DNA of 64,000 nt, from positions 1 to 64,000 of the forward strand of contig OY780938.1 in the NCBI GenBank assembly GCA_963676045.1. The letters are read 5' to 3'. The position numbers and the translations under genes were made by a program. The notes beneath the pieces are model-generated. The model worked only from the letters and a program-made list of their open reading frames with translations, had not been told where the DNA came from and made no database searches. Positions within the stretch are counted from its first letter, which is position 1. Every line of letters begins with the position of its first letter. This DNA is from Methanogranum sp963676045 (GTDB lineage Archaea > Thermoplasmatota > Thermoplasmata > Methanomassiliicoccales > Methanomethylophilaceae). Shown piece after piece: positions 36,534 through 43,773 of the stretch.

Positions 36534-37306
36534 CCACTTTGGCTTTCACAAGACCTGCTGACAGGATAGCGGAATCCGTGAAGATGGCCGAGGAGATGGG
36601 ATTCGACGTGCTTGCCGCTCCATCATTGGAGGTAATGGACGGTTATCAAGAGGAATACGATATCGTAGATGGACTTCTTGCTGATGGTAAGATAGATTAT
36701 GCGATATTCGGTTCTGGAACTGCCGTTGATATGTGCGTACGGAGATTCGGCAAAGAGAGATTCATTAAATTGTTCTCAAAACCAATAATAGTGGCTATAG
36801 GCCCAAACACATCCTCGATATTATCGAGATTCAGCGGTTTGGATCATGACATAATGCCAGTAAACGATCACAGTTCGTTTGGCATCATCGATGCCATCGG
36901 GAAGGATGTGAATTGTAAGACGGTATTGCTGGTCCGTTCTGACAGTGGTTCGGAGATCCTTCTTTCAGGTCTCAAAGATAGCGGCGCAGAGGTCATCGAT
37001 TTCGCATCATATAGGCTGAAGGAGGTTGGTATGACAGAAGACCTCGAACGTATCATGGATGGGATCCTTGAAGGCTCCGTCGATGTCATCGCATTCACTA
37101 GTCCGATGTCGGCTGAATCATTCTTTTCACTTTTAGATTTAAAGTACGGGAAAGCAAGGGCCATATGGATGATGAAAAATGTGAAGGTTGCAGCCATCGG
37201 CAGGCCCACCTCCTTGAAACTTGAATCAATGGGGCGTATACCCGATATAATGCCGGAAAGGACCACTTTCTACGACATGTTGATGGCCATACGGAATGAT
37301 GTTTAA
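36530..37306 (+). CDS. hemD: Uroporphyrinogen-III synthase
   Basis: 258 residues. This family diverges strongly, but the two-lobed pattern is visible: LAFTRPADRIAESVKMAEEMG, IFGSGTAVDMCVRRFG, VAIGPNTSSILSRF, then VLLVRSDSGSEILLSGLKDSG, IAFTSPMSAESFFSLL and AAIGRPTSLKLESMG. It cyclises hydroxymethylbilane with inversion of ring D. Last gene of the cluster that begins at cbiF. No clear terminator hairpin follows. Confidence 0.88.
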   Translation: MTTLAFTRPADRIAESVKMAEEMGFDVLAAPSLEVMDGYQEEYDIVDGLLADGKIDYAIFGSGTAVDMCVRRFGKERFIKLFSKPIIVAIGPNTSSILSRFSGLDHDIMPVNDHSSFGIIDAIGKDVNCKTVLLVRSDSGSEILLSGLKDSGAEVIDFASYRLKEVGMTEDLERIMDGILEGSVDVIAFTSPMSAESFFSLLDLKYGKARAIWMMKNVKVAAIGRPTSLKLESMGRIPDIMPERTTFYDMLMAIRNDV

Positions 37307-37492
37307 AATCAAACAATCCAAGACAAACATCGGTCTTTTTGGAAGTTTGTATCGTTCATGAAACCATCCATTTCACATTGATATTTACTTGGATGTGGAT
37401 TCTTATTAATTTGTGGGAGAATTGTGATTTTTTATTTGTGTTGAACAAATTGTATTTTTTTTGAGTATTAGTAGCAAATAATATATAATTAG

Positions 37493-37510
37493 TATTACTT
37501 AGTAGTAATA
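37493..37510 (+). promoter_or_regulatory. Inverted repeat in the promoter of the small membrane-protein pair
   Basis: TATTACT-tagt-AGTAATA is a perfect 7-bp inverted repeat about 30 bp before the ATG at 37541, downstream of a TATA-like atatataat (37481-37489). Related TATTAC/GTAATA words occur before 15233, 17420 and 23099. It may be an operator for a metal regulator; the sequence context is A/T-rich, so chance cannot be excluded. Confidence 0.4.
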
Positions 37511-37540
37511 ACATTGTAAAATGTATTACGAGGAATTCAA

Positions 37541-37837
37541 ATGTGGTTTCTTATGACGATGATTGCCGCGGTGTGCACCACAGCAGCATATCTGATCTGG
37601 CCTAAGGCCAAGGAATACAGAGTAGATCTCCTTGTACTGATGCTTTGGGGATTGACGATATGTCTTTTCATGGATCACTCGATAGGTTACATCCTCGATG
37701 GAGGACACGGACTTGACGAGTATTTCGATGTGAGCGTTGATGCGATCATAGTCGGCTTCCTTATGCTGATCCCAATTTATTCAGTATGGGAATTGTATAT
37801 TTTGATCAAAAAGACAAAAGAGGAACATTCGGTGTGA
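37541..37837 (+). CDS. Small membrane protein next to cobalt transporter genes (A)
   Basis: 98 residues with three hydrophobic helices (about 1-20, 30-50, 68-90). The family is not recognised. A charged pair sits in the second helix (ICLFMDHSIGYI), and the C-terminal tail is Lys-rich (LIKKTKEEHSV). It resembles the next gene product in its first half: both read FLxTxxAxVxTT, then an LMxWG/IMAWG helix with an Asp/Glu-His pair. The two are thus distant paralogues and probably form a heteromeric membrane complex. The position before cbiM suggests a part in divalent metal transport. Confidence 0.6.
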   Translation: MWFLMTMIAAVCTTAAYLIWPKAKEYRVDLLVLMLWGLTICLFMDHSIGYILDGGHGLDEYFDVSVDAIIVGFLMLIPIYSVWELYILIKKTKEEHSV

Positions 37838-37841
37838 TAAT

Positions 37842-38177
37842 ATGGCATGTTTTCTTGTAACAGCAGCAGTTGCAACAGTAACGACAGTATTCAGAAAGAA
37901 GATACCAGAGAAATGGCACATAAACTGGTTCAACATCATGGCATGGGGAGCGGTTATAGCACTATTGGTGGAGCATATAGTACATAATGAGATTGTACCT
38001 TGGCCCCCATTCTTTACAGCTATGTCCAATCCGGCCGATTTCCATCAGATGTTGGTGGAGATGTTGCAGATCGGGGTCCCGATGCTAATAGCGGTGACAC
38101 TTACATGGCTTGCAATGGTCATAATTTATAACAGGATCACGATGCCTGTTGATAAGACAGAAACATCTGTGGTTTAA
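37842..38177 (+). CDS. Small membrane protein next to cobalt transporter genes (B)
   Basis: 111 residues with three membrane helices (about 1-15, 30-50, 75-98). The second helix carries ALLVEHIVHNEI, a Glu-His-x-x-His cluster that could contact a metal. The loop after it is Pro/Trp-rich (PWPPFFTAMSNPADFHQM). It is the partner of the gene 4 bp upstream. No enzyme or transporter family is recognisable. A GGGG/CCCC terminator follows, so the pair forms its own short transcript ahead of cbiM. Confidence 0.6.
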   Translation: MACFLVTAAVATVTTVFRKKIPEKWHINWFNIMAWGAVIALLVEHIVHNEIVPWPPFFTAMSNPADFHQMLVEMLQIGVPMLIAVTLTWLAMVIIYNRITMPVDKTETSVV

Positions 38178-38185
38178 AACAGATC

Positions 38186-38213
38186 GGGGGCAACCCCAAT
38201 TTTATTTTTTTAT
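38186..38213 (+). terminator. Terminator after the small membrane-protein pair
   Basis: GGGG-CAA-like hairpin (cggggg caa cccc, 38186-38197) followed by a T-run (ttttatttttttat). It closes the two-gene unit 37541-38177 and separates it from cbiM. Confidence 0.75.
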
Positions 38214-38295
38214 AGTATCTTTTGATATTTTTCAGTTTTATTTGAGAGTAATAATAATGTTCGATTCTTATGTATTATTTATGTTTATTTATACA

Positions 38296-38338
38296 TTGGA
38301 TTAATATACACATATATACGTTTGGATGTATAATCCAA
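38296..38338 (+). promoter_or_regulatory. TTGG-N9-CCAA operator(s) of cbiM
   Basis: A full site, TTGGAT-gtata-ATCCAA (38322-38338), has perfect 6-bp arms. A degenerate copy (TTGGAT-N5-TACACA, 38296-38312) lies 26 bp upstream. A TATA-like catatatac falls between the two, so the downstream site covers the expected transcription start, a typical repressor position. The same arrangement, with 25-bp spacing, is found at cbiMNQ. A small CGGCAATGCCG hairpin lies in the leader near 38354. Confidence 0.65.
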
Positions 38339-38404
38339 TTAATATTAGGGTAGCGGCAATGCCGTGGTAAAATGTTAATTTAAATATAATTTAAAGGTGA
38401 ACTA

Positions 38405-39082
38405 ATGCATATAATGGAAGGATATTTACCGTGGGGATGGTGCGTCGTATGGTACTTGATAGCGATACCATTCCTGTTCTTCGGTGCAAGGAAAATAATA
38501 AAAATCGTAAGGGAACATCCTGAACAGAAGATGACCATTGCTCTTTCCGGGGCTTTCATATTTCTCTTATCATCACTCAAATTGCCATCTGTCACAGGTT
38601 CGAGTTCGCATCCCACCGGAACCGGTCTTTCCACCGTCCTCTATGGTGTTGCCTGTACAGCTTTCCTATCAGTTATCGTATTGATATTCCAAGCATTGTT
38701 ATTGGCACATGGCGGTATCACGACATTGGGTGCAAATGTCTTCTCGATGGGCATATTTGGTCCAGCATGCGGTTTCGCCATCTGGTATATCTTAAGGAAA
38801 AAAATGCACATCAGTATACCTATGGCCATGTTCTTCACGGCTGTGGTAGCAGACCTGATGACATATGTTGCAACTTCTTTCCAATTGGCACTTGCATATC
38901 ACGATGTAGGGTTCATGACCTCTTTCACCGAATTCCTAACGACATTTGCCGTCACACAGATTCCTTTGGCGATAATCGAAGGAATTTTGTTCTCAATGTT
39001 CGCAATGTATCTCATGAACAATAAGCCAGAGATATTCGGTGAATCTGCTGGGGAAGATAAGGTCAATTCGGAGGCATGTTGA
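38405..39082 (+). CDS. cbiM: Cobalt/nickel ECF transporter substrate-specific component
   Basis: 225 residues with about seven membrane helices. It starts MHIMEGYLPWGW, the invariant CbiM N-terminus in which the amino group, His2 and a later His bind the metal. The HPTGTGLSTVLYG motif carries the next ligand, and LLAHGGITTLGANVFSMG and AVVADLMTYVATS are conserved. It imports Co2+ (or Ni2+). It is 70-80 percent like the CbiM part of the fusion at 39580 by eye, so the two arose by recent duplication. AAGGTGA precedes the ATG. It overlaps cbiN (TGATG). Confidence 0.95.
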   Translation: MHIMEGYLPWGWCVVWYLIAIPFLFFGARKIIKIVREHPEQKMTIALSGAFIFLLSSLKLPSVTGSSSHPTGTGLSTVLYGVACTAFLSVIVLIFQALLLAHGGITTLGANVFSMGIFGPACGFAIWYILRKKMHISIPMAMFFTAVVADLMTYVATSFQLALAYHDVGFMTSFTEFLTTFAVTQIPLAIIEGILFSMFAMYLMNNKPEIFGESAGEDKVNSEAC

Positions 39083-39414
39083 TGAACAAGAAGAATTACA
39101 AGTATCTCTACATGCTCGGATTTGGAGTAATCGCATTGTTGGTCATAGGCACACTCGCCTATGGAGCGTCAAACGGATCCGAATTTGGAGGGTCTGACGA
39201 TCAAGGAGGGAATGTGATAGAACAGGTCAGCAATAGTTTTGACGGTCCTTGGTGGAATGGCATCTTTGGAGATTATGAGATACCATCAGAGACGGAAAGC
39301 ATGTTGTTTGCTTTGCAGGCTGCCATCGGTGCTGTGATTATCGGTTTCTTCGTAGGTTATGTCTATCGTGGAAAACATGATGAAAAGGAATCAAAAGAAT
39401 TAAAAATAGAATGA
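39082..39414 (+). CDS. cbiN: Cobalt/nickel transport accessory protein CbiN
   Basis: 110 residues from the ATG at 39082, with GGAGG seven bases upstream and inside the cbiM end. Two membrane helices (about 8-27 and 80-97) flank an extracytoplasmic loop with GSEFGGSDDQGG and FDGPWWNGIFGDYEI. CbiN is required with CbiM for metal loading; CbiMN alone is known to allow basal uptake in other systems. No cbiQ or cbiO follows directly here: the next gene is the fused second system. Confidence 0.9.
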   Translation: MNKKNYKYLYMLGFGVIALLVIGTLAYGASNGSEFGGSDDQGGNVIEQVSNSFDGPWWNGIFGDYEIPSETESMLFALQAAIGAVIIGFFVGYVYRGKHDEKESKELKIE

Positions 39415-39510
39415 TGCAAAAACACGTATAAAACAGATCTAAACAATTTCTTTTTTTCTTTTTTATTATTTATTTAAAATTATTATGTATTATTTATGCA
39501 CATATTCTAA

Positions 39511-39552
39511 TTGGATAAATATACCAATATATATGTTGGAGTTATACTCCAA
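39511..39552 (+). promoter_or_regulatory. Tandem TTGG-N9-CCAA operators of cbiMNQ
   Basis: Two full 17-bp sites: TTGGAT-N5-TACCAA (39511-39527) and TTGGAG-N5-CTCCAA (39536-39552), 25 bp apart, with the TATA-like aatatatatg between them. The layout copies the cbiM promoter at 38296-38338, so promoter and gene were duplicated together. Confidence 0.68.
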
Positions 39553-39579
39553 TTATCATTAGGTGTAATTGGTGATATA

Positions 39580-41403
39580 ATGCATATTATGGAAGGTTAT
39601 CTGCCATGGCAATGGTGTCTGGTCTGGTATGTCGTAGCACTGCCAATAATATTCTATGGTGCATTCAAAGTTATAAAGATCGTTCGGGAACATCCGGATC
39701 AGAAGATGACGGTCGCTCTTTCAGGAGCGTTCATATTTTTACTATCCTCTTTGAAATTACCATCCGTGACAGGTTCCAGTTCGCATCCTACTGGGACCGG
39801 TCTTTCGACCGTACTTTACGGGATAGCATGCACAGCATTCCTATCTGTAATCGTGCTTCTCTTCCAAGCAATTCTATTGGCGCACGGTGGTCTTACGACG
39901 TTGGGGGCAAATGTTGTTTCTATGGGGATAGTCGGCCCCGTCATAGGATTGATGATATGGAAGATCCTAAGAGGAAAGGCTAAAATAAGAATATCCACAG
40001 CAATGTTCTTCACGGCCGCGATTGCGGATATGATGACATATGTTTTCACCTCTTTTGAATTGGCGCTCGCATATCCAGGTTCCAGTTTTGTAAATTCATT
40101 CGTTGAATATCTGAGTGTCTTCGCTGTCACACAGATACCTCTTGCGATAATAGAGGGAGTGATATTCTCACTATTCGCAATATATCTTGTCAATAACAAA
40201 CCAGATGTTTTCGGTGATGTCACAGAGAAGGATAGGTCCAAAAGAAAGGATACAGGTAGGAAGATATCTACAAAACGTACGTATCTTATTGGAACGATAT
40301 TCATTGTCTCCATCATTGCAATAGCAATTATCTATGGCATTGCCACTGGTGCTAACTTCGGAGGCACTGATGATGCCGGAGGAGGCATAATAGAAGGCTC
40401 TGGAACATTTTCCGGTCCATGGTGGGACGGTCTTTTCGGAGGAATAGAGCTATCGGATCTTCAGGAGAAGCTCCTCTTCTTGCTTCAGGGAATAATAGGC
40501 CTTATTGTGATAATCTATTTCTTGAATCATGTCAGGGTATCGAGGAGGAGGGCACAAGGATTGCCTACAGGAAAACGTGGCGGTACATCAGAACAGGTAC
40601 AGATGGACACACTCGCCTACAGTTCAAGGATGATAAACTGGCCTCCGTTGGGCAAGATGCTATTCTTCCTCTCGTTGATAATCGTTGGATTATTGACGAA
40701 CAGTATCGTGGTCCCGATATGCACATTGGCGATCGGGCTGATATTCATGGCTTATTCTACGAATTTCAAGATACCTTCTCTTATCGCTTGGGCACTCGGC
40801 GAAGCGATGCTCATAATGATCATAGGATGCGGCATGATATCCATAATGGGAAAGACATCCGACCCAGCGATATGGGATGCAAATATACTCTGGTTCCACA
40901 TTCATATGACTCAGGCTAGTTTCGATCAAGCTTGGCTCGTATTCACAAGGGCCATAGCAGGCGTTACACTGATGCTCGCGTTCTCCACTTCGACACCGAT
41001 ACCTCATCTTGCACAGGCATTGAATCAGATAAAGGTCCCAAAGGAGATAACCGAGATAATGATCCTGATCTACAGGTATTCCTTCCTTCTTCTCGAGAGG
41101 ATGCAGACGATGAGATATGCCGCGGATTGTCGTCTGGGATTTGCAGGATTCAAAAGATCATTCAAGACCACGGCAGGGATTGTGATGGGGGTGTTCACCT
41201 CATCTCTCGAGATAGGCGATAAGGCACAATGCGCATTGGATTGTAGGAACTATGGAGGGTCGTTCCCGGTATTCAGGAACCCTCATAAGATATCTGCTGC
41301 ATGGGTAGTGCTATCGATATCATTGGCACTGTTGTTATTCATCGTAGGTATGTGCTCAGAGGGTTGGATTGACATGTCGGGAATATTCTTTGGGAAGGTA
41401 TGA
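39580..41403 (+). CDS. CbiM-CbiN-CbiQ triple fusion, cobalt/nickel ECF transporter
   Basis: 607 residues, starting at MHIMEGYLPWQW. Residues 1-215 are CbiM (HPTGTGLSTVLYG, AHGGLTTLGANVVSMG). After a charged linker (about 216-233), residues 234-320 are CbiN: two helices around GANFGGTDDAGG and FSGPWWDGLFGG. Residues 343-607 are CbiQ, with the usual multi-helix core and the ATPase-coupling region near YRYSFLLLERMQTMRYAADCRLG. So the substrate-specific pair and the transmembrane T component are on one chain. The normal form is three genes. It overlaps the first cbiO by four bases. An earlier TTG start at 39511 would fall in the operator. Confidence 0.93.
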   Translation: MHIMEGYLPWQWCLVWYVVALPIIFYGAFKVIKIVREHPDQKMTVALSGAFIFLLSSLKLPSVTGSSSHPTGTGLSTVLYGIACTAFLSVIVLLFQAILLAHGGLTTLGANVVSMGIVGPVIGLMIWKILRGKAKIRISTAMFFTAAIADMMTYVFTSFELALAYPGSSFVNSFVEYLSVFAVTQIPLAIIEGVIFSLFAIYLVNNKPDVFGDVTEKDRSKRKDTGRKISTKRTYLIGTIFIVSIIAIAIIYGIATGANFGGTDDAGGGIIEGSGTFSGPWWDGLFGGIELSDLQEKLLFLLQGIIGLIVIIYFLNHVRVSRRRAQGLPTGKRGGTSEQVQMDTLAYSSRMINWPPLGKMLFFLSLIIVGLLTNSIVVPICTLAIGLIFMAYSTNFKIPSLIAWALGEAMLIMIIGCGMISIMGKTSDPAIWDANILWFHIHMTQASFDQAWLVFTRAIAGVTLMLAFSTSTPIPHLAQALNQIKVPKEITEIMILIYRYSFLLLERMQTMRYAADCRLGFAGFKRSFKTTAGIVMGVFTSSLEIGDKAQCALDCRNYGGSFPVFRNPHKISAAWVVLSISLALLLFIVGMCSEGWIDMSGIFFGKV

Positions 41404-42557
41404 TGATGACTTCTGAGAATATATTCGAGACTGTGGGTCTAAAGCATATATACAAAAACAGCAAGAAGGAATCGATAAGGGACATCAATATCAAAATAGG
41501 CAAAGGAAAGAAAACCGTCCTTTTAGGTGCGAATGGAGCTGGGAAATCAACATTGTTTTATCACTTCAATGGCGTGTTCAAACCGAGTTCAGGTTCAGTG
41601 CTGTATAATGGCGAGCCTTTGAATTATGATAAGGAAGAACTCAAAAGACTTCGTTCCGAGGTCGCGGTGGTTCTTCAAAATCCAGATGAACAGATATTTT
41701 CTGCTACAGTGGAGGAGGACATCGCGTTCGGCCTTCTGAACATGGGCGTGAGTCATGATGAAGTGGATAGAAGGATAGACGAAGTGCTCTTCATCGTAGG
41801 GTTGTCCGATTGCAGGATGAAGCCGACACAGCAATTGTCATACGGACAAAGGAAAAGAATAGCATTCGCGGGTGCTCTAGCCATTAGACCGAAGGCATTG
41901 ATACTGGATGAGCCGACGGCAGGTCTGGACCCGCAGATGGCGCAGGAGATGATGGAGATCGCCGATCAGCTACACCATATGGGCACCGATGTGATAATAT
42001 CCACTCACGATGTGGATCTCGCATATGCCTGGGCAGAGGAGATACATGTCCTTCGTAATGGTGCACTGATATACTCTGGTGATTCAGAGGGGTTCTATTC
42101 CGATCCAGTGCAGGTCGCGATGTCTGGATTGATGCCTCCTTCAATGTTTGCGATAAATGCAAATCTTGCGTCTGTGGAAGGAAACGACCCTATGCCATAT
42201 CCAAGGACAAGAGCACAGTTGTTGAGCAAGATATCCTCTAAAAGGACTAGAAACTCAGGGACACTATATACGATATCAGTAAATGGCGATCTGGATCAAC
42301 AGATGGTGGATGAGGTCCTCTCTAAAGCAGGCAACAATGCAACAATCGGGATATTCGGTACCGAGACGAGGAAACTCGCATTCAATGCTGGGCTTAGATT
42401 GGATTATGTATTCAATGGCATAGAGAACTGTGGTATCGAGGTCCTTCTTGGGAAAAATGCAGTCATATTGCATGACGCATCGATCAAAGATATGGTGGTG
42501 CAGCAGATATCGGACATCTCCAAATTTGGTGCTAGGATAAATATGGAGAGTGATTGA
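41400..42557 (+). CDS. cbiO: ECF transporter ATPase CbiO with extra C-terminal domain (copy 1)
   Basis: 385 residues. Residues 1-275 are a normal CbiO: Walker A GANGAGKSTLFYHFNG, Q-loop VVLQNPDEQIFSATVEED, signature LSYGQRKRIAFAGAL, Walker B LILDEPTAGLD and STHDVD. The additional 110 residues (from about 275) form an alpha/beta domain: SGTLYTISVNGDLDQQM, IGIFGTETRKLAFNAGL, LDYVFNGIENCGIEVLLG. This tail is shared with the next gene. It starts ATGATG (41400/41403), overlapping the fusion gene. Likely the ATPase of the CbiMNQ module. Confidence 0.92.
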   Translation: MMMTSENIFETVGLKHIYKNSKKESIRDINIKIGKGKKTVLLGANGAGKSTLFYHFNGVFKPSSGSVLYNGEPLNYDKEELKRLRSEVAVVLQNPDEQIFSATVEEDIAFGLLNMGVSHDEVDRRIDEVLFIVGLSDCRMKPTQQLSYGQRKRIAFAGALAIRPKALILDEPTAGLDPQMAQEMMEIADQLHHMGTDVIISTHDVDLAYAWAEEIHVLRNGALIYSGDSEGFYSDPVQVAMSGLMPPSMFAINANLASVEGNDPMPYPRTRAQLLSKISSKRTRNSGTLYTISVNGDLDQQMVDEVLSKAGNNATIGIFGTETRKLAFNAGLRLDYVFNGIENCGIEVLLGKNAVILHDASIKDMVVQQISDISKFGARINMESD

Positions 42558-43709
42558 TTGGAATATATTCTCGAGACGAAGAAACTATCCTTCTTTTACA
42601 AGGGCAGAGATAAGGCTGCACTCGAAGATGTGAATATCAAGATAAGGTCCGGGGTGAAGACTGTGATCCTCGGAGCTAACGGAGCAGGTAAATCAACTTT
42701 ATTCTATCATTTCAACGGAGTATATCAACCATCTACAGGTTTGGTTTATTATAATGGCAAACCTCTGAATTACAGACGTAAGGCTTTGAGAAGATTGCGT
42801 TCTGAGGTTGCCGTGGTCCTTCAAAATCCAGACGATCAGATATTCAGTTCTACTGTTGGAGAGGATGTGGCCTTCGGTCCAAGGAATTTGGGGCTCTCAG
42901 AAGATGAGATCGAAGAGCGCGTGGACGAGGCATTGTTTCAAACTGGAATGACAGCATTGAAAGAACAGGGGACATTGAAACTATCGTATGGACAAAGGAA
43001 GAGGCTAGTATTGGCAGGCGCCATTGCAATGAGGCCGAAACTTTTGATACTCGATGAGCCGACGGCAGGATTGGATCCGCAGATGGCGCATGAGGTGATG
43101 GAGATAACAGATCAACTGCATCATACTGGCACAACAGTATTGATATCGACCCACGATGTGGACCTAGCTTATGAATGGGCAGATGAGATCAATGTCCTCC
43201 GCATGAGTAAATTGATATATTCAGGCAATTCTGAGGATTTCTATTCCGATCCAAAATTGGTCCATATGACTGGATTGATGCCCCCCTCGATGTACAGCAT
43301 AAACAAGAATTACGTGTCGATGGTAGGCACGGATGCAGACCCATATCCAAAAAGTCTACCGGAACTCGTTAGCAAATTATCAAAGAACGAAAAGATACCA
43401 GGAAAGATGGTCATAGTGTCGATAAAGGATTCTTTGACAGAGGGGGACATGTCGAATGCGAAGGATATCGCGGGAGATGTCCGCATTGGCATATACGGCA
43501 CTTCTGCAAGGAAGGCGATATTCAAAGGCATGTTATTTTCTGATTATGTGTTCAATGGCATAGATAGCTGTCTAATCGAGAATGTAAAGGGCAATAATTC
43601 CATTCTGTGCTGTGAAGAGAGGATGATCGGCATAGTGATTCAAAAGTTAGAACGTCTAAATCGTTTTGGATGTGATATAGGGCATGTGGTCGTATATCCG
43701 ATGAAATAA
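42558..43709 (+). CDS. cbiO: ECF transporter ATPase CbiO with extra C-terminal domain (copy 2)
   Basis: 383 residues, TTG start directly after the previous stop, with a GGAGAG nearby. Walker A GANGAGKS, signature LSYGQRKRLVLAGAI and Walker B LILDEPTAGLD are intact, so both copies can hydrolyse ATP and could form a heterodimer. The C-terminal domain (from about 280) matches copy 1: MVIVSIKDSLTEGDM, RIGIYGTSARKAIFKGML, DYVFNGIDSCLIENVKG. It is the last gene of the transport operon. Confidence 0.92.
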   Translation: MEYILETKKLSFFYKGRDKAALEDVNIKIRSGVKTVILGANGAGKSTLFYHFNGVYQPSTGLVYYNGKPLNYRRKALRRLRSEVAVVLQNPDDQIFSSTVGEDVAFGPRNLGLSEDEIEERVDEALFQTGMTALKEQGTLKLSYGQRKRLVLAGAIAMRPKLLILDEPTAGLDPQMAHEVMEITDQLHHTGTTVLISTHDVDLAYEWADEINVLRMSKLIYSGNSEDFYSDPKLVHMTGLMPPSMYSINKNYVSMVGTDADPYPKSLPELVSKLSKNEKIPGKMVIVSIKDSLTEGDMSNAKDIAGDVRIGIYGTSARKAIFKGMLFSDYVFNGIDSCLIENVKGNNSILCCEERMIGIVIQKLERLNRFGCDIGHVVVYPMK

Positions 43710-43748
43710 CTAGCATCATTTATCTACTCATAATACAATTCATAATGG

Positions 43749-43764
43749 TCTAATCGGTATTAGA
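43749..43764 (+). promoter_or_regulatory. Palindrome TCTAAT-N4-ATTAGA before the ATPase gene
   Basis: TCTAATCGGTATTAGA is a perfect 6-bp inverted repeat ending 10 bp before the ATG at 43774. The same architecture with another loop (TCTAAT-ttat-ATTAGA) occurs at 45142-45159 as the terminator stem behind the gene. The upstream copy may be an operator. Confidence 0.4.
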
Positions 43765-43773
43765 TGGTGCAAT

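Noticed and set aside
39511..39579. TTG start 23 codons before the CbiMNQ ATG
   Set aside because: The upstream codons are the operator and TATA region. CbiM needs the exact MHIMEG N-terminus, which starts at 39580.
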